NCBI GenBank assembly: GCA_030710605.1
Contig: CP092882.1
Location: 17,542,316-17,606,315 of the forward strand
Direction of reading: 5' to 3'
Length of the DNA: 64,000 bases
Source: Cordylochernes scorpioides
Taxonomy: Eukaryota > Arthropoda > Arachnida > Pseudoscorpiones > Chernetidae
Under the pieces are notes generated by a model. That model worked only from the letters and a program-made list of their open reading frames with translations, did not search any database and was not told the origin of the DNA. This document shows, piece after piece, positions 1 to 10,228 of this stretch (positions are counted from its first letter, which is position 1; each line of letters opens with the position of its first letter). Position numbers and translations under genes: made by a program.

Positions 1-31
1 TGTGAAACCTTCCAAAATTTATGTTTTAAGT

Positions 32-324
32 GGGGGTCGGTGGAAGGCTGGTTAAACCGTTTGGTTTTCGACCACTACGACCCGGGTTCGATTCCCGCAT
101 TGGACAAAAATGCTCCAATGGCCCACCGATTCTTGCAAAAGTCCAACCCCACCAGCGAGTGCAAGTAACCAAACAGGGCTCTGGCATATTTGTAAGTGCA
201 AAGTCGAACTGCTTTCACATGTGTAGACATGTGGTGCGCTTACAGTAAAAAGCAGTCGCTAACTACCCACCATGATTATCATGGCCTGTACCACGTGTAC
301 TAGGGATAAGCAAAAAAAAAAAAA
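32..324 (+). repeat. tRNA-derived SINE, family S1, full length
   Basis: The head looks tRNA-derived: a GGTTCGATTCCCGC box-B string lies at about 86-99, followed by a body shared with six other copies and a poly(A) tail after GATAAGC. Related copies lie at 19223, 34307, 36325, 36660, 53565 and 54503. Pol III transcription and LINE-driven insertion are inferred from the family type. Confidence 0.8.
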
Positions 325-465
325 TGTTTAAGAGCCTGGAAACCTTTTTTGATAAAGTGACAAATCACAGTTAAGTGAGGGTTGAAAAATGTTTGTAGTT
401 CCTGTAAGCTGTTTATTTTTGGTGCTTACAATGTGGGCACCTTTTGATTACTTTACAATCCCCCA

Positions 466-597
466 TAAGGCAATAAGACCAAATAAATAAATAATGTGTA
501 ACAATGCTGTTACAGAAATGTTGCATGCTATTTTATTTATTTGAATTTGATCTTATTTCTGTTTTTTTAATCTATAAAACAAAAATTGTACCTAATC
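466..597. repeat. M1 palindromic element, degraded
   Basis: The AAGACCAAATAAATAAATA arm is followed by a decayed GTGTGTGACGTTTC-type centre and then the inverted arm, ending near AATTGTACCTAATC. Compare the nearly perfect M1 copy at 3787-3933. Confidence 0.65.
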
Positions 598-990
598 ATT
601 TACAAACCCCCCACTAAGAGAATTAAGAGCATAGAGGATTCAATTTTATTACCTATAGGTTTTCCATTGAGAACTAGATCCACGAGAGATTGTGATTGTT
701 TTAAACTGCAATTTAAACTATTATTTTCCAATACATGCGTTGTAATAATTTTTCAGGTGTATATATTCGCTAAATATCAAAATTTATTAGGAAAAAGTAT
801 ATTGTGCACTTGAACCTTGCTGACAACTTTCTATAATCTATCAGAAAGAAAAAAAACTTAACTGAATATTGCTTTATCATTTTTGGAATTTGGCAGTGAA
901 GGAAATGGAAGTTTGCAGTACTCAGATTGAGAGATAATCAATTGACCCTACTGGAGGAGAGATAAAATTTGGAGAATATGAAGAGGTAAA
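598..990. other. No gene seen
   Basis: AT-rich sequence with no convincing exon and no repeat I can pair inside the window. Confidence 0.5.
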
Positions 991-1005
991 GGTAGATAGC
1001 AATAT

Positions 1006-1256
1006 CAACACAACAAAAAGCTTTTATTTAGGGTCACTGACCCTATACAGGATTCACCAGAGGTATGCATAAGAACAAAGCAGTGAGACAAAGGAAACAA
1101 CGATATAGACAGAAGAAAAAGAATAAGAAAAAACAAGAAAGAGGGAAGCAAGAAAAACAACACAAAAAGAGTAGCAGTAAGAAAGTGAGGAGTGAGTGTC
1201 GCTTGGCCTTCTTCTGAGATAGGGACTTGTGGAAACCATAAAACGCCGTAGCAATA
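1006..1256 (-). mobile_element. 5'-truncated LINE 3' end with TTG-type tail
   Basis: Read on the minus strand, it ends with a GGGTCA/TGACCC hairpin, then AATAAAAGC, then a TTG-rich tail. A 15-bp direct repeat (GGTAGATAGCAATAT) flanks it at 991-1005 and 1257-1271, so the insertion is exact. The same body occurs at 14118-14323 with its own target duplication. The minus-strand hydrophobic reading frame here is a by-product of T-rich sequence. Confidence 0.85.
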
Positions 1257-1271
1257 GGTAGATAGCAATAT

Positions 1272-1689
1272 AGAAATTTTAGAACATCTAAACTCTCTCT
1301 TGTTTGAAGAGTCTTTATTTAATCTTTAAAAATACAAACTATAATGAGAAGGCTCTAAGAAACAACTGTTTTCTAATGAAAAACCTGACTACAAGAAAAC
1401 ACCTTTCTGATCCTTCTAATAGAATGATCTGGAATTAGGAAGTACAAAGAGTATTGTTCAGAACAAGATGAAATGGTGCTTTCATGATAGTTGAATCTCC
1501 ATATCAGAGATGGCACTTACCCTGTTAAAACTACAATATTAAGAACCTATACTTTTAGGAACAAATTTCCCTCCTCCTCTCTCCAAAAAAAATATAGTTG
1601 ATTAAAAAAAAAAACAACTCTTTGATTTTACGATGCACTAGCGGGCCATCTGTTATCAAATTACGAAACTATTTTAGACGCGTAATATT
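1272..1689. other. No gene seen
   Basis: AT-rich, with several A-runs. No paired repeat or coding signal found. Confidence 0.5.
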
Positions 1690-1800
1690 CTTTTTAAAAT
1701 AAAACAATTTCTACTGCCCTTACTGCAATGGAAAAATTAAAGGGAGGGCCTGGCTCATCAGTGGTGAACCCTCCCAGCGGTTTCGCCAGTTTAATTCTTT
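1690..1800 (-). repeat. D element, half copy
   Basis: Shares the block from the CTACTGCCCTTACTGCAATG region to TTTCGCCAGTTTAATTC with the D copies at 17515, 32366, 33544 and 54795. Helix strands GGGAGGG (1742-1748) with CCCTCCC (1769-1775), and CTGGC (1750-1754) with GCCAG (1785-1789), are intact. Confidence 0.75.
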
Positions 1801-1924
1801 GATTTTATGTTCACATGACCAGAATCTAAGACTATAATTCTGAAAATATCACTGTGGGACTATAGAAATGACACCAATAGTTTGACTTACTCAAATTACT
1901 TTTCAATACTTTTTTTTTTTTAAA

Positions 1925-2083
1925 TAGAACCTCCCTGTAAAGGACACCTAATTGCAGAGCCAAAGTATCCTTTGAAGAGAGGTGTCCTCTTACTGGAGAG
2001 TTGCTAAATTGTAAAAATGGTAATTTTGCAAATGAAAACTGTCCTTTGTGGAGAGGTGTCTGCTAAAGGGAGGTTCTACTGTA
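1925..2083. repeat. pogo-A MITE
   Basis: Starts TAGAACCTCCCTGTAAAGG and ends with its inverse, GGAGGTTCTACTGTA. The internal GGACA/TGTCC strings pair between halves. The CAGTAGAACCTC-type end with TA flanks is typical of non-autonomous pogo/Tigger elements; that assignment rests on the ends alone. Confidence 0.75.
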
Positions 2084-2384
2084 CAAAGTTTTTGCTAGTG
2101 TTCATCCTGAAAACTCAAAAGAGGGGAAGATAAAAATGATGCCTAAAAGTGGTGGTTTGACAAAGAGGCCATGACCACCATGGTTCTGACACAGGGAATG
2201 GTTTCTCTATGGATGGATTGAAGTCCCAGGCCATTAGTCCTCATTGAGTGCCTCCACGGACTCATGTTCCAGGAACTCTATAAATGACTCACTCTGAGGT
2301 CATCCATTAAATACCATCATCCTCTCCAGGCCTCTCAACATTTCTGATTTTTGTTGCTCTTATATCATCCCAAGTACACTGGGT

Positions 2385-2718
2385 ATAGAACCTCTCTGTA
2401 AACGACAATACTTAGTTGTAGAGCCATTATGTCCTTTAAGGAGAGTTGTTCTCTCACTGAAGAGTTGCTAAATAATAATTTTAAAAATGTTAGTTTTGGT
2501 AATCAAATCGGAATTCTTTGTCGATAGTTAACCTCTAGTGAGAATGTTCTATTGTGGACAACACTTAGTTGTAAAGCCGATATGTCCTTTGTTGGGAAGT
2601 TTCCTCTTTCTGGAGTTTCTAAATAATAATAAAAATGTTAGTTTTGGCAATCAAATCAGTGTTCTTTGTCGATAGTTATCCTCTTAGTAAGAATTTCCTC
2701 TTGTGGAGGTTCTATTTT
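2385..2718. repeat. Two degraded pogo-A MITE copies
   Basis: Two successive, diverged units of the pogo-A type. Each has an AGTTGTA(G/A)AGCC block and a GTTGCTAAATAATAAT-like middle. The outer end GGAGGTTCTATTTTA is still readable. Confidence 0.6.
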
Positions 2719-2948
2719 ATAATTTTACAAGTACATCATAGAAATAGCATCTTTTTTAAAAATGTTTACAGGGAGCTAAGTTGAGTTAACACTCCGTAGT
2801 AAAGTTGAGTTTTGTGCAAGAATTGGAGAAATGTGTTATTAAAACAACACTCATATGTGTGTGCCCCTCCTGGTTGCTCTATCCCTCTTCTTTCTTTCTT
2901 CTTTTGCCTGGTGATGGTAACAACGCTGTTACTGAAACATTTAATTTG

Positions 2949-3110
2949 ATAAGGCACAATTTGGATTATAGATTATAAACACAAGGTAATAATATAATCC
3001 AAATCCTCATCAATTTTATTGACTTCAATGGACTTAAGAAGTTATTCTTCTGGATTTGGTCTTATTACCTTGTATTTAATTTGGTACTTTTGTTTCTAAT
3101 CTACATCATA
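2949..3110. repeat. M1 element, partly palindromic
   Basis: Begins AAGGCACAATTTGGATTATAG and later runs through the GACTTCAATGGACTTAAGAAG head into GGATTTGGTCTTATTACC. The ribozyme-like centre is missing. Confidence 0.6.
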
Positions 3111-3395
3111 TCCCTCCTCTTCTTCTTTGACATTTAGTATGTTGGAGATATATTTTATAATGCTTCCCCATTTCATTTTATAGAGCTGTAACACGCAAAT
3201 ATATTCTATCCCTCTCTTATTTCTCTATTATGTAGAGCTTGTTGTAATTTTGACGGGGGAATGAATGATGTCCATGTGCAAAAGTAGGACCTCTCGAAAG
3301 ATTATTTAAAAAAAAAATTCATCTTCAAAAGAATATTCTTTTCTGTGTGTGTGTAATCCAATTTATTACCTCTTCTTTTGAGATATAATTGCATA

Positions 3396-3560
3396 CAATA
3401 GAAGCTCCATGAGAGGACAAAACCTCTATACAAAGAACATATTTCATCACCAGAATGGCCATTTTTATCAGCTCTCTTATAAGTAGACACCTCTCTCCCT
3501 AAAAGAGACACTTTAACTCTGCAACAAAGTGTTGTCCTTTAGAGAGAGACTAAGGTTTAT
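3396..3560. repeat. pogo-A MITE
   Basis: Starts with AATAGAAGCTCCATGAGAGGAC and has the paired GAGGTGTC/GACACCTC segments. The right end is diverged. Confidence 0.6.
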
Positions 3561-3600
3561 ACATTCATATCACCTATAATTCAACTAATTATTCAACAAA

Positions 3601-3724
3601 TACAAGAAAATAAGACCTAATCCAAATAATTTAATAGTCTATGACATTTTGGTAACAGCATTGTTTTACTATTAAATTATTTGGATTAGGTCTTCTTGTA
3701 TCTATAATCCAAATTGTGCTTTAT
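3601..3724 (+). repeat. M1 palindromic element
   Basis: The AAGACCTAATCCAAATAATT arm and its inverse flank a shortened centre. The single-copy tail ATCTATAATCCAAATTGTGC lies only on the right. Confidence 0.7.
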
Positions 3725-3786
3725 TAAAAGGTAAATATAGTTTACTTTTTTTTTAATTTCATTCCTTACCAACTATAATATAAACT

Positions 3787-3933
3787 CAAGGTAATAAGAC
3801 CAAATCCAAATAAATAAATAGTGTGTGACGTTTCGGTAACAACGCTGTTACCAAAACGTCACACACTATTTATTTATTTGGATTTGGTCTTATTACCTTG
3901 AGTTTATAATCTATAATCCAAATTGTGCCTTAT
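3787..3933 (+). repeat. M1 palindrome, near-perfect copy with target duplication
   Basis: About 60-bp arms (GGTAATAAGACCAAATCC and inverse) meet at GTAACAACGCTGTTAC. The tail TATAATCCAAATTGTGCCTT is present only on the right. A 14-bp direct repeat CTATAATATAAACT flanks the copy at 3773-3786 and 3934-3947. This length and the one-sided tail fit reverse-transcription-based insertion better than a DNA transposon. Confidence 0.85.
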
Positions 3934-3950
3934 CTATAATATAAACTTTT

Positions 3951-4183
3951 TACAAGAGAAGGAATCAACTGACATCATATTGAAGAAGGAACAAAAGTTA
4001 ACTGCGACGGGTTTCTTTTATTAATGCTGTAAATTCGGCAAGCTTTCAGACTTTGACGTCCTTCGACAGGCAACTTTTGTTGTTAAAAGTTGCCTGTTGA
4101 AGGACCTAAAAGTCCGAAAGAGCTTGCCAAATTTACAACTTTAATAAGGGAGACTCGTCGCTGTTGACTTTTGTTTCTTCTTC
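3951..4183 (-). repeat. Palindromic element F3 with target duplication
   Basis: Arms of about 95 bp meet at CAACTTTTGTTGTTAAAAGTTG. A single-copy tail (about 3951-3980) lies on the left only. The direct repeat AATATAAACTTTT (3938-3950 and 4184-4196) is 13 bp and overlaps the right target duplication of the preceding M1, so F3 came later. The centre contains CCTGTTGAAGGAC and TCCGAAAG strings like those at 29990 and 41330. Confidence 0.8.
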
Positions 4184-4292
4184 AATATAAACTTTTGGCC
4201 GTAATGTCTTAAATTGACTACACAGAATATGCTTTTCTCCTAGGTAAAAAAAGCCATTAAAGCAGTGTATAAAGTTGGCAATGATATGCTAA

Positions 4293-4465
4293 TACAGTAG
4301 AAACTTCCCTGTAAAAAAACACCTAATTGCAGAGCCAAAGTGTCCTTTAGGGAGAGGTGTCCTCTTACTAGAGAGTTGTAAAATAGTAAGAATGGTAATT
4401 TTGGTGATGAAAAAAACTGTCCTTTGTAGCGAGGTGTCCTCTACCGCGATTGTCCTCTATTGTAT
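4293..4465. repeat. pogo-A MITE
   Basis: Begins TACAGTAGAAACTTCCCTG and ends at GATTGTCCTCTATTGTA, with the usual GGAGAGGTGTCCTCTTACT core. Confidence 0.7.
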
Positions 4466-5073
4466 TTGAAAAAATATTCAGCATCAATTATAACTCGCAA
4501 TACTGACCGTAATTCCACAGAAAACTCTTATTCCTCTATGTGTTATTGAATTACAGGATGTTTGACCATTTAGGGGGAAAAAAGAGGAATAGATTGTTTC
4601 ATTATAACTCTCTCTTGAGATGTGTTGAGGCAATGTGTTGAGAATGATGAGACAAGGAGATGCAGAGTAGCTCTTTTCTAAACCATCGTTGGACTCTTCA
4701 AGTGCTCCCATTTTTTGTAGCTGTACAGACAACAAGGGATGGATAGTGTGTTCTCGGCTGCAGGAAACTGGACCACTGACCAGTCCTCCCACACACACCA
4801 AGCTTACACCACCACTCTGTGGCTTATTCCATATGTCTTATAGTGACTTAGAAACAACACAGTCACACACCTCTTTAATTCAATACATCCAAAGGATAGA
4901 TGCTTTCCTGTTGAATTATAGTTAGTTAATGATAAACTAGGCACTATTTGGATTATAGACAATTTGACAATTAAAATAATCTTATTGACATCTTGTCAAT
5001 ACATGCAAAGTGCACAGTCTGCACTATTTAAAAAAAAAGTTAATATGCATTATATATACTATGTACAATGAAT
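4466..5073. other. No gene assigned
   Basis: Overlapping 78- and 105-codon frames on opposite strands (about 4484-4925) have no recognisable domain. A short M1-like fragment lies near 4935-4960. Confidence 0.4.
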
Positions 5074-5190
5074 ATGGCGCCTATGCCAGCGCTGCAGAGT
5101 TTGGTGGAGAATCGTCAGCGGGTCTCCAGCGATACCATGTATTTCGCGATCTACAAAGAATACGTAGATCGCGTACTGAGGAGATGGTGA
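5074..5190 (+). other. GC-rich 38-codon reading frame, possible exon
   Basis: An ATG with A at -3 and G at +4 opens a 38-residue frame (starts MAPMPALQSLVENRQ, ends VDRVLRRW) in a GC-rich patch inside AT-rich DNA. I do not recognise it. It could be a first coding exon, a small protein or a transposon relic. No splice partner could be established. Confidence 0.25.
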
Positions 5191-5454
5191 TGGCGTGGTC
5201 CTCGAGACCAACTGGAAAGATCCAGGACTTCAGATTATAGAGATTTATAGAGAAGTAAGGTGACAATATCCAATCTAAATATTGTATGTGATGTTTTGGT
5301 AACAGCACATTGTACTGGTTTTAAACTTGTTACAGTCTGTTTTTGAAGAGCACCTATACTTCTGGTCTTACTTGAAGGTGTATTAAAGATTGGATTATAT
5401 GATAATGTATAATTTTTGGATTATAGATTTAGAAACACAGCATTGTGTGTGTCA
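5191..5454. other. Degraded repeat remnants
   Basis: Contains TGTGATGTTTTGGTAACAGC, an M1-like string, at about 5287-5306. Nothing else is identifiable. Confidence 0.4.
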
Positions 5455-5590
5455 ACTATGTTTATATAAAATGGCGTACCTGGATCTGTAAAGAAAAACA
5501 ATTTTTTTTTTTTTCTCAAAATATTTCAAGAGGTTGCTCCCTCTCTCTATCAATTTATTGCACAATAAACTTAATTTACAAATTCTTGTA
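5455..5590 (+). repeat. G-family monomer
   Basis: TATAAAATGGCGTACCTGGATCTGTAAAG continues into a poly(T/A) stretch and CTCCCTCTCTCTATCAATTT. The same unit forms the palindrome at 38023-38204 and a diverged copy at 15775-15900. Confidence 0.65.
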
Positions 5591-5687
5591 GATCACATGA
5601 AAACAACTTTGTCATTGATCAAAAAATAATTAATGATAATATTACATTGAAAATGATAATAAATAAAAAAATATATTTTTTTAATGA

Positions 5688-5888
5688 CAACAACAACAAA
5701 AGCCTTTATTGAGGACCTCTCGTCCTATATAGGATTCGCCAGTTTACAGAGTAAGAGAAGAGAACTAAGAACACAGAGAGAAACCTATGATTAGTAGGTA
5801 TAGTATAGTATTTTCTACACTGTGACTATATACAACCGGAACAACAAGCCTTTTACTGGAATCAAAGTCCCATACAGGATTCGTAATT
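5688..5888 (-). mobile_element. LINE 3' end, possibly dimeric, with target duplication
   Basis: Flanked by ATATTTTTTTAATGA at 5673-5687 and 5889-5903. On the minus strand an AGGAC/GTCCT hairpin precedes AATAAAGG and a TTG-repeat tail. A second AGTAAAAGGCTTGTTGTTCC-like end lies inside, as if two units were joined. Confidence 0.75.
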
Positions 5889-5903
5889 ATATTTTTTTAA
5901 TGA

Positions 5904-6297
5904 AAATTAAAGGCTTTTGTAAAATTAGTAATATTTTATATAATGTGTTTTGAAATGTGTTAAGTCAACTCTGCCAAATTTCAGTTCACTAGCATTGCTC
6001 CCTCCAGACTCCATAGATACGATGGAACAATGGGCAGAAGAATGTGTCAGCAGATCAGGTGATCACATTAAGAAGTTGGAGGAGTGGTGTTATAAATTGT
6101 CTTTTTTTTTTTTGACAGCCACGATGACTAGGGATCAAATCCCACATTCTGAACTTTTTTCTGAATTAAAAAAAAAATTGCTTTAATGGATAGTTTTCAT
6201 CTAATTTTTTAAAATTATTATTATTTTAACACACAAAATGTGATATCTCGGCTAGGGATAATTGCGTCGATTTACAAAAATATCTAAATTGTCCATT
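5904..6297. other. No gene assigned
   Basis: A 78-codon frame (5950-6186, +) includes an acidic stretch after a CAAATTTCAG acceptor-like string near 5975. It runs into a poly(T) tract. An exon is possible but unsupported. Confidence 0.3.
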
Positions 6298-6580
6298 TTT
6301 TACCAATTAGCTGTTCTCTATTAAGATGACACCTCTCTCTAAAGGACACTTTGGCTCAGCAACTAGACATTATTCTTTAAAGAGAGGTAGCTTTACTGTG
6401 CCTTTTATACAGTAGAACCTTCATGAGAGGACACTCTTGCTAGGGAACACCTCTCTACAAAGGACAGTTTTCATTGTCAAAATTTTCATTTTTATTAATT
6501 AGCAACTCTCCAGTAAGAGGACACCTCTCTGTAAAGGACACTGCAGCCAGGTGTTGGCCTTTACAGAGAGGTAGTTCAAC
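6298..6580. repeat. Two adjacent pogo-A MITEs
   Basis: A partial copy ending GGTAGCTTTACTGTG is followed by a complete copy that starts TACAGTAGAACCTTCATGAG and ends GGTAGTTCAACTGTAC. Confidence 0.7.
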
Positions 6581-7732
6581 TGTACTACCTTTTATTGGGG
6601 CTTTCAGCCACTGGTCCATGAAGGTTGAAGCCTCATTGATTACCTTTTGTTAGTGAAGGCTGAGTTCCGTGTTGGGGAAAGTATGGAATTCCTTTCAGAA
6701 GGCTTGTGTTATTTTGGAAGCAAACATTTTTTATTTCTACTATCCCATTTTTTTAAAACCACTTGTGGCAACAAATTTACAAAATACCTTTACAGTGGAA
6801 CTACCTGCAGCTTATCAAATAACGAATGTGAACCACAACTAATCCTAAACAAGATACATGTAAATGGTGACATTGTGTAATGACAACATAAACGTTAATT
6901 CAACACTTTCGATAATTTGACTGACTTTTAAAATCAAATTTTGACATATTAGATAATTCTTGTTTAAATACAAATTTATTCCTGAAAATACAATACTTTG
7001 GCTCAGCGGCCATAGTTAGCAATATGTGCACTGTGCTTAAGTCTTAGAAGGCTTCGCAAAATCAACACCAACGATGGATGATTTAGGCCTAACTTTAGTG
7101 GCTACTATAACCAAGGTGAAGAATAGGTGTCTTAGAGTTTTTATTTTCAAATTTTATTTGCCACACCATTGCATTTATTCGCTTAAAGTAATATTTGTAA
7201 TTTTCCTTTGTCCACACACAAATGTATTAATGCAATTTTATCATCACGCTAAGGTAATCATTCAGAAAAAATAAATTAAATTAAAAAGTCCCAATACGGT
7301 ATCAAATTCACATTTTAATTATATTGCCACGTGGAAAATTAGGGAAGACAAAAACTTCAGGAGGAAACAAAATTTATTTCAGGGAAGGACAAACTATCCA
7401 AGGTAAACAAAAGATATGCCACGAGGGAAATTTACAGAGTCGCAAGATATAAAACATAAAAATGACCACTCTGTTAAATAAAAAATAATAAAATTAAGAA
7501 ATACTATGTTACAAAATATTTGATTATATCCTAGAAAAACATCCATGTTGTGATGAAATAATCTAATTTAACCGAAAGCTCTGATCCCTTGGGATGTTGA
7601 GTTGAAGAGGTTAGACTGTATATATTGTGTGCTGTGTATATAACCTCTTTAATTCACCACAACTTCAATTCAACCAGTGAAAAATCTGATATCTTGGAGT
7701 GTTAAAGAAGTTGGACTGTATATATTATTTAA
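6581..7732. other. No gene seen; pogo-like fragments
   Basis: A degraded copy of repeat R or a pogo-like end lies around 6890-7060. TTGAGTTGAAGAGGTTAGACTGTA and similar ends lie around 7600-7720. The 66- to 77-codon frames show no domain. Confidence 0.4.
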
Positions 7733-8168
7733 AAATGCTTATTTTGGATAATAAAGTTTAATTTTCCGATATTTCGTGTGGCAACTCGCTAAACTTCTTC
7801 GGGGAACAAGATTGTTTTGAGAAGCTCGCGTATCAATTCACGAGTACAACTGCTATAAAATATCTAAAACCTACAATTATCATGTTTATGAATATATAAA
7901 GAATAAATAAATATATACATTTAAAATATAAGAATTGAAAATTTATTTATTCTTTATATATTCATATTTTATATATTATTTTATCTTATATTATTAATTA
8001 TATTTATAAACATGATAATTGTAGGTTTTAGATATTTTACAGCAGTTGTACATACTCGTGAATTGATACGCGAGCATCTCAAAACAATCTTGTTCCCCGA
8101 AGAAGTTTGGCGAGTTGCCACACGAAATATCGGAAAATTAAACTTTATGATCCAAAATAAGCATTTTT
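7733..8168. repeat. Large foldback palindrome (about 200-bp arms)
   Basis: Reads outward from AATGCTTATTTTGGATAATAA to the inverse TTATGATCCAAAATAAGCATT, with highly similar arms. The innermost part is an AT-rich loop. The arms contain GAAGAAGTTTGGCGAGTTGCC and ACGAAATATCGG. I found no clear target duplication. Confidence 0.8.
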
Positions 8169-8210
8169 TAATAATTTATTATATGGATTGCTCTATTTTC
8201 AAACATATAT

Positions 8211-8625
8211 TCTATATACAGTTACGAGCGTCATTCCTCATCTCCTAATCAATCAACTCTGTCACCGTTTGCTTTTTTTTGGAATGGCGCCCTCCTATTG
8301 GTTGGCTACGATCACGCCACTTTTGCCCCCCCATCATGCCTCCCTCACTCGCTTTTTCGTTTTTGTAACTATTGTGTTGGAGCGGGTCGCTCCTTAAATA
8401 AATGCATATATTAGTTAATAACTAAATGGAATCCTCTCTTTCTTTTTCCCAGTATGAGACGCCTACGGAAGCCAACAGTACATAGACAGATAAAGCACAT
8501 AGGCTATAGTTATTAACTAACATATGCATTTATTTAAGGCGCCAATTTATAATTGTAACAAATAGTATTTGAATCAAAACATTCAATCGGGTAAAACACG
8601 GGCGTTGCCCGGGTCATTCGGCTAG
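8211..8625 (+). mobile_element. Non-autonomous Helitron, family H1
   Basis: Starts TCTATATACAG. It ends with the hairpin CGGGC-GTT-GCCCG, then a short spacer and CTAG followed by T. These are the classical Helitron 5' TC and 3' hairpin-CTRR ends. No Rep/helicase gene is present. Confidence 0.85.
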
Positions 8626-9059
8626 TATCTAATATATAGAAGCATAGGGCGCCTCTCCCGTCAAAATAAACGTCAAAACCTGATGCCATCTATTGACTGT
8701 CGCCGCAAACTAGCGGCCTCAGGTATATGCTATATATATAGGGATCTCCCATTAAAAATCCCATTAGTGGAACACTTGTAGTAGCCTGTTCTGGTAGATT
8801 AAACTGAGAAAACAGAGAGAGGCTCATTAATAATAAGTCTGATGGCCCTCTTTTTAACCTTTTTTTTTTTTTTCAGTAAGAGGAAGTAGAAAACTTTTTT
8901 TCCCTCTCTTAGGCGCGCGCTCACACAAAATCCTTTTAATTAATGTGAGGAGGGATTGTGTTTCCAGAGAGAGGACTTTGTACCAAAACAGGATTTCCTT
9001 TTTGTGTGCCCGTTTTTTTATTTCTAACTTCTCTTCAAACAGAAGCATGATGATGATGA

Positions 9060-9665
9060 GGCACAATTTGTATTATAGATTAGAACTACAAGGTAATAAG
9101 ACCAAATCCCTATAAATTGTTAGTGTGTGATTTTTCTGTAACAGCTTTGTTACTTATAAATGACTGTGGCGTATAATTATAAAGCTATACAACCAGTTTA
9201 ACCGCATAAGTTTCTTTTATTTATGAAAAATCATTTTTAATTTCAAAGAGAAATAATTTAATATTTCTAACTTTTGGATGACGTATGAAAAGGTTGAATA
9301 TATGAAGAGTGATGGTCTGGAGTGATGGTTTTTATTTTTCCATTCGCCATAACTCTTCATATTTCTCACCCTCCATACGTCATCCATTCATATATAGACC
9401 ATCACTCTTCATATATTCAACCTTTTCATACGTCATCCAAAAGTTAGAAATATTAAATTATTTCTCTTTGAAATTAAAAATGATTTTTCATAAATAAAAG
9501 AAACTTATGCGGTTAAACTGGTTGTATAGCTTTGTTACTATCATCAGACAAATTTATTGAATGTGTTACTCTTGTGTCTGATGATTTTAACAACTCTGTT
9601 AACTGAAACATGACACATTATTTATTTATTTGGATTTGGTCCTTTATTATATTGTAGAAACATAA
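9060..9665. repeat. M1 element interrupted by foldback F1
   Basis: The left part (9060-9154) runs from GGCACAATTTGTATTATAG to the GTAACAGCTTTGTTACT centre. The right part (9540-9665) resumes with ATCATCAGACAAA and ends in TTTGGTCCTTTATTATATTG. Confidence 0.75.
9155..9527 (-). repeat. Foldback element F1, inserted in M1
   Basis: Arms run from CAACCAGTTTAACCGCATAAG to CTTATGCGGTTAAACTGGTTG. A single-copy tail with GACTGTGGCGTATAATTATA is on the left only. AGCTTTGTTACT (12 bp) flanks it at 9143-9154 and 9528-9539. The arms match those of F2 at 52955-53473, but this copy lacks the tRNA-like head. Confidence 0.85.
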
Positions 9666-10091
9666 TGAGTAAGGAGTTTTTCAGTATGAAATCCCAATTC
9701 TTTTGATTAATTCTACACTAATTTTGAGAGTTTGTAGGGAATGTAAATTCTATATGCCAACTTTCTCTCTCTCTCTACAGTTAAAAACTTTTTTATAATT
9801 CCACATTTTTTCAAACCTCTCAACCAAATACATATATTTAACCGACTATAATTCAAATGGGAAAAAAAAAAGAGAAACTTTAATTCAACTACCATTGGAG
9901 GCAGAATTGTATCTAATTTATTTTTATTTCTCAAACCTTATATGTAAATATGTAACCATTGTTAACCAATGCCACATTGTTACTAATCTCCAGGCTGGTC
10001 ATCTACAGACCTTCCAGAATGGTTGGAAGTTTGTTCTACTATGTATCAAGTGAAACTCAACGAGTATCCCTAGTTTTTAAGCAAAATATTT

Positions 10092-10228
10092 AATAACTTT
10101 GTAATAAGACCAAATCCAAATAATTAAATAGTGTGTGACGTTTCGGTAACAGCGTTGTTACCATCTTCAGACAAAAGTACACTATTTAATTATTTGGATT
10201 TGGTCTTATTACCTTGTTTTATAATCTA
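10092..10228 (+). repeat. M1 palindrome, main part
   Basis: The arms AATAAGACCAAATCCAAATAA and inverse surround GTAACAGCGTTGTTACC and CTTCAGACAAAAGTAC. The tail TATAATCTA is cut by a Helitron and resumes as TAATCCAAATTGTACC at 11041. Confidence 0.85.

Noticed and set aside
2110-2380. Possible minus-strand terminal exon (...SESFIEFLEHESVEALNED stop)
   Set aside because: The acceptor is weak, there is no partner exon, and no family is recognised.
3951-4183. Canonical hammerhead ribozyme in F3
   Set aside because: The candidate core reads CTGTTGA, so it lacks the conserved A after CTG; only a vague similarity remains.
5950-6186. Plus-strand 78-codon frame as a gene
   Set aside because: The first part could be an exon, but the frame continues through a poly(T) tract and has no known domain.
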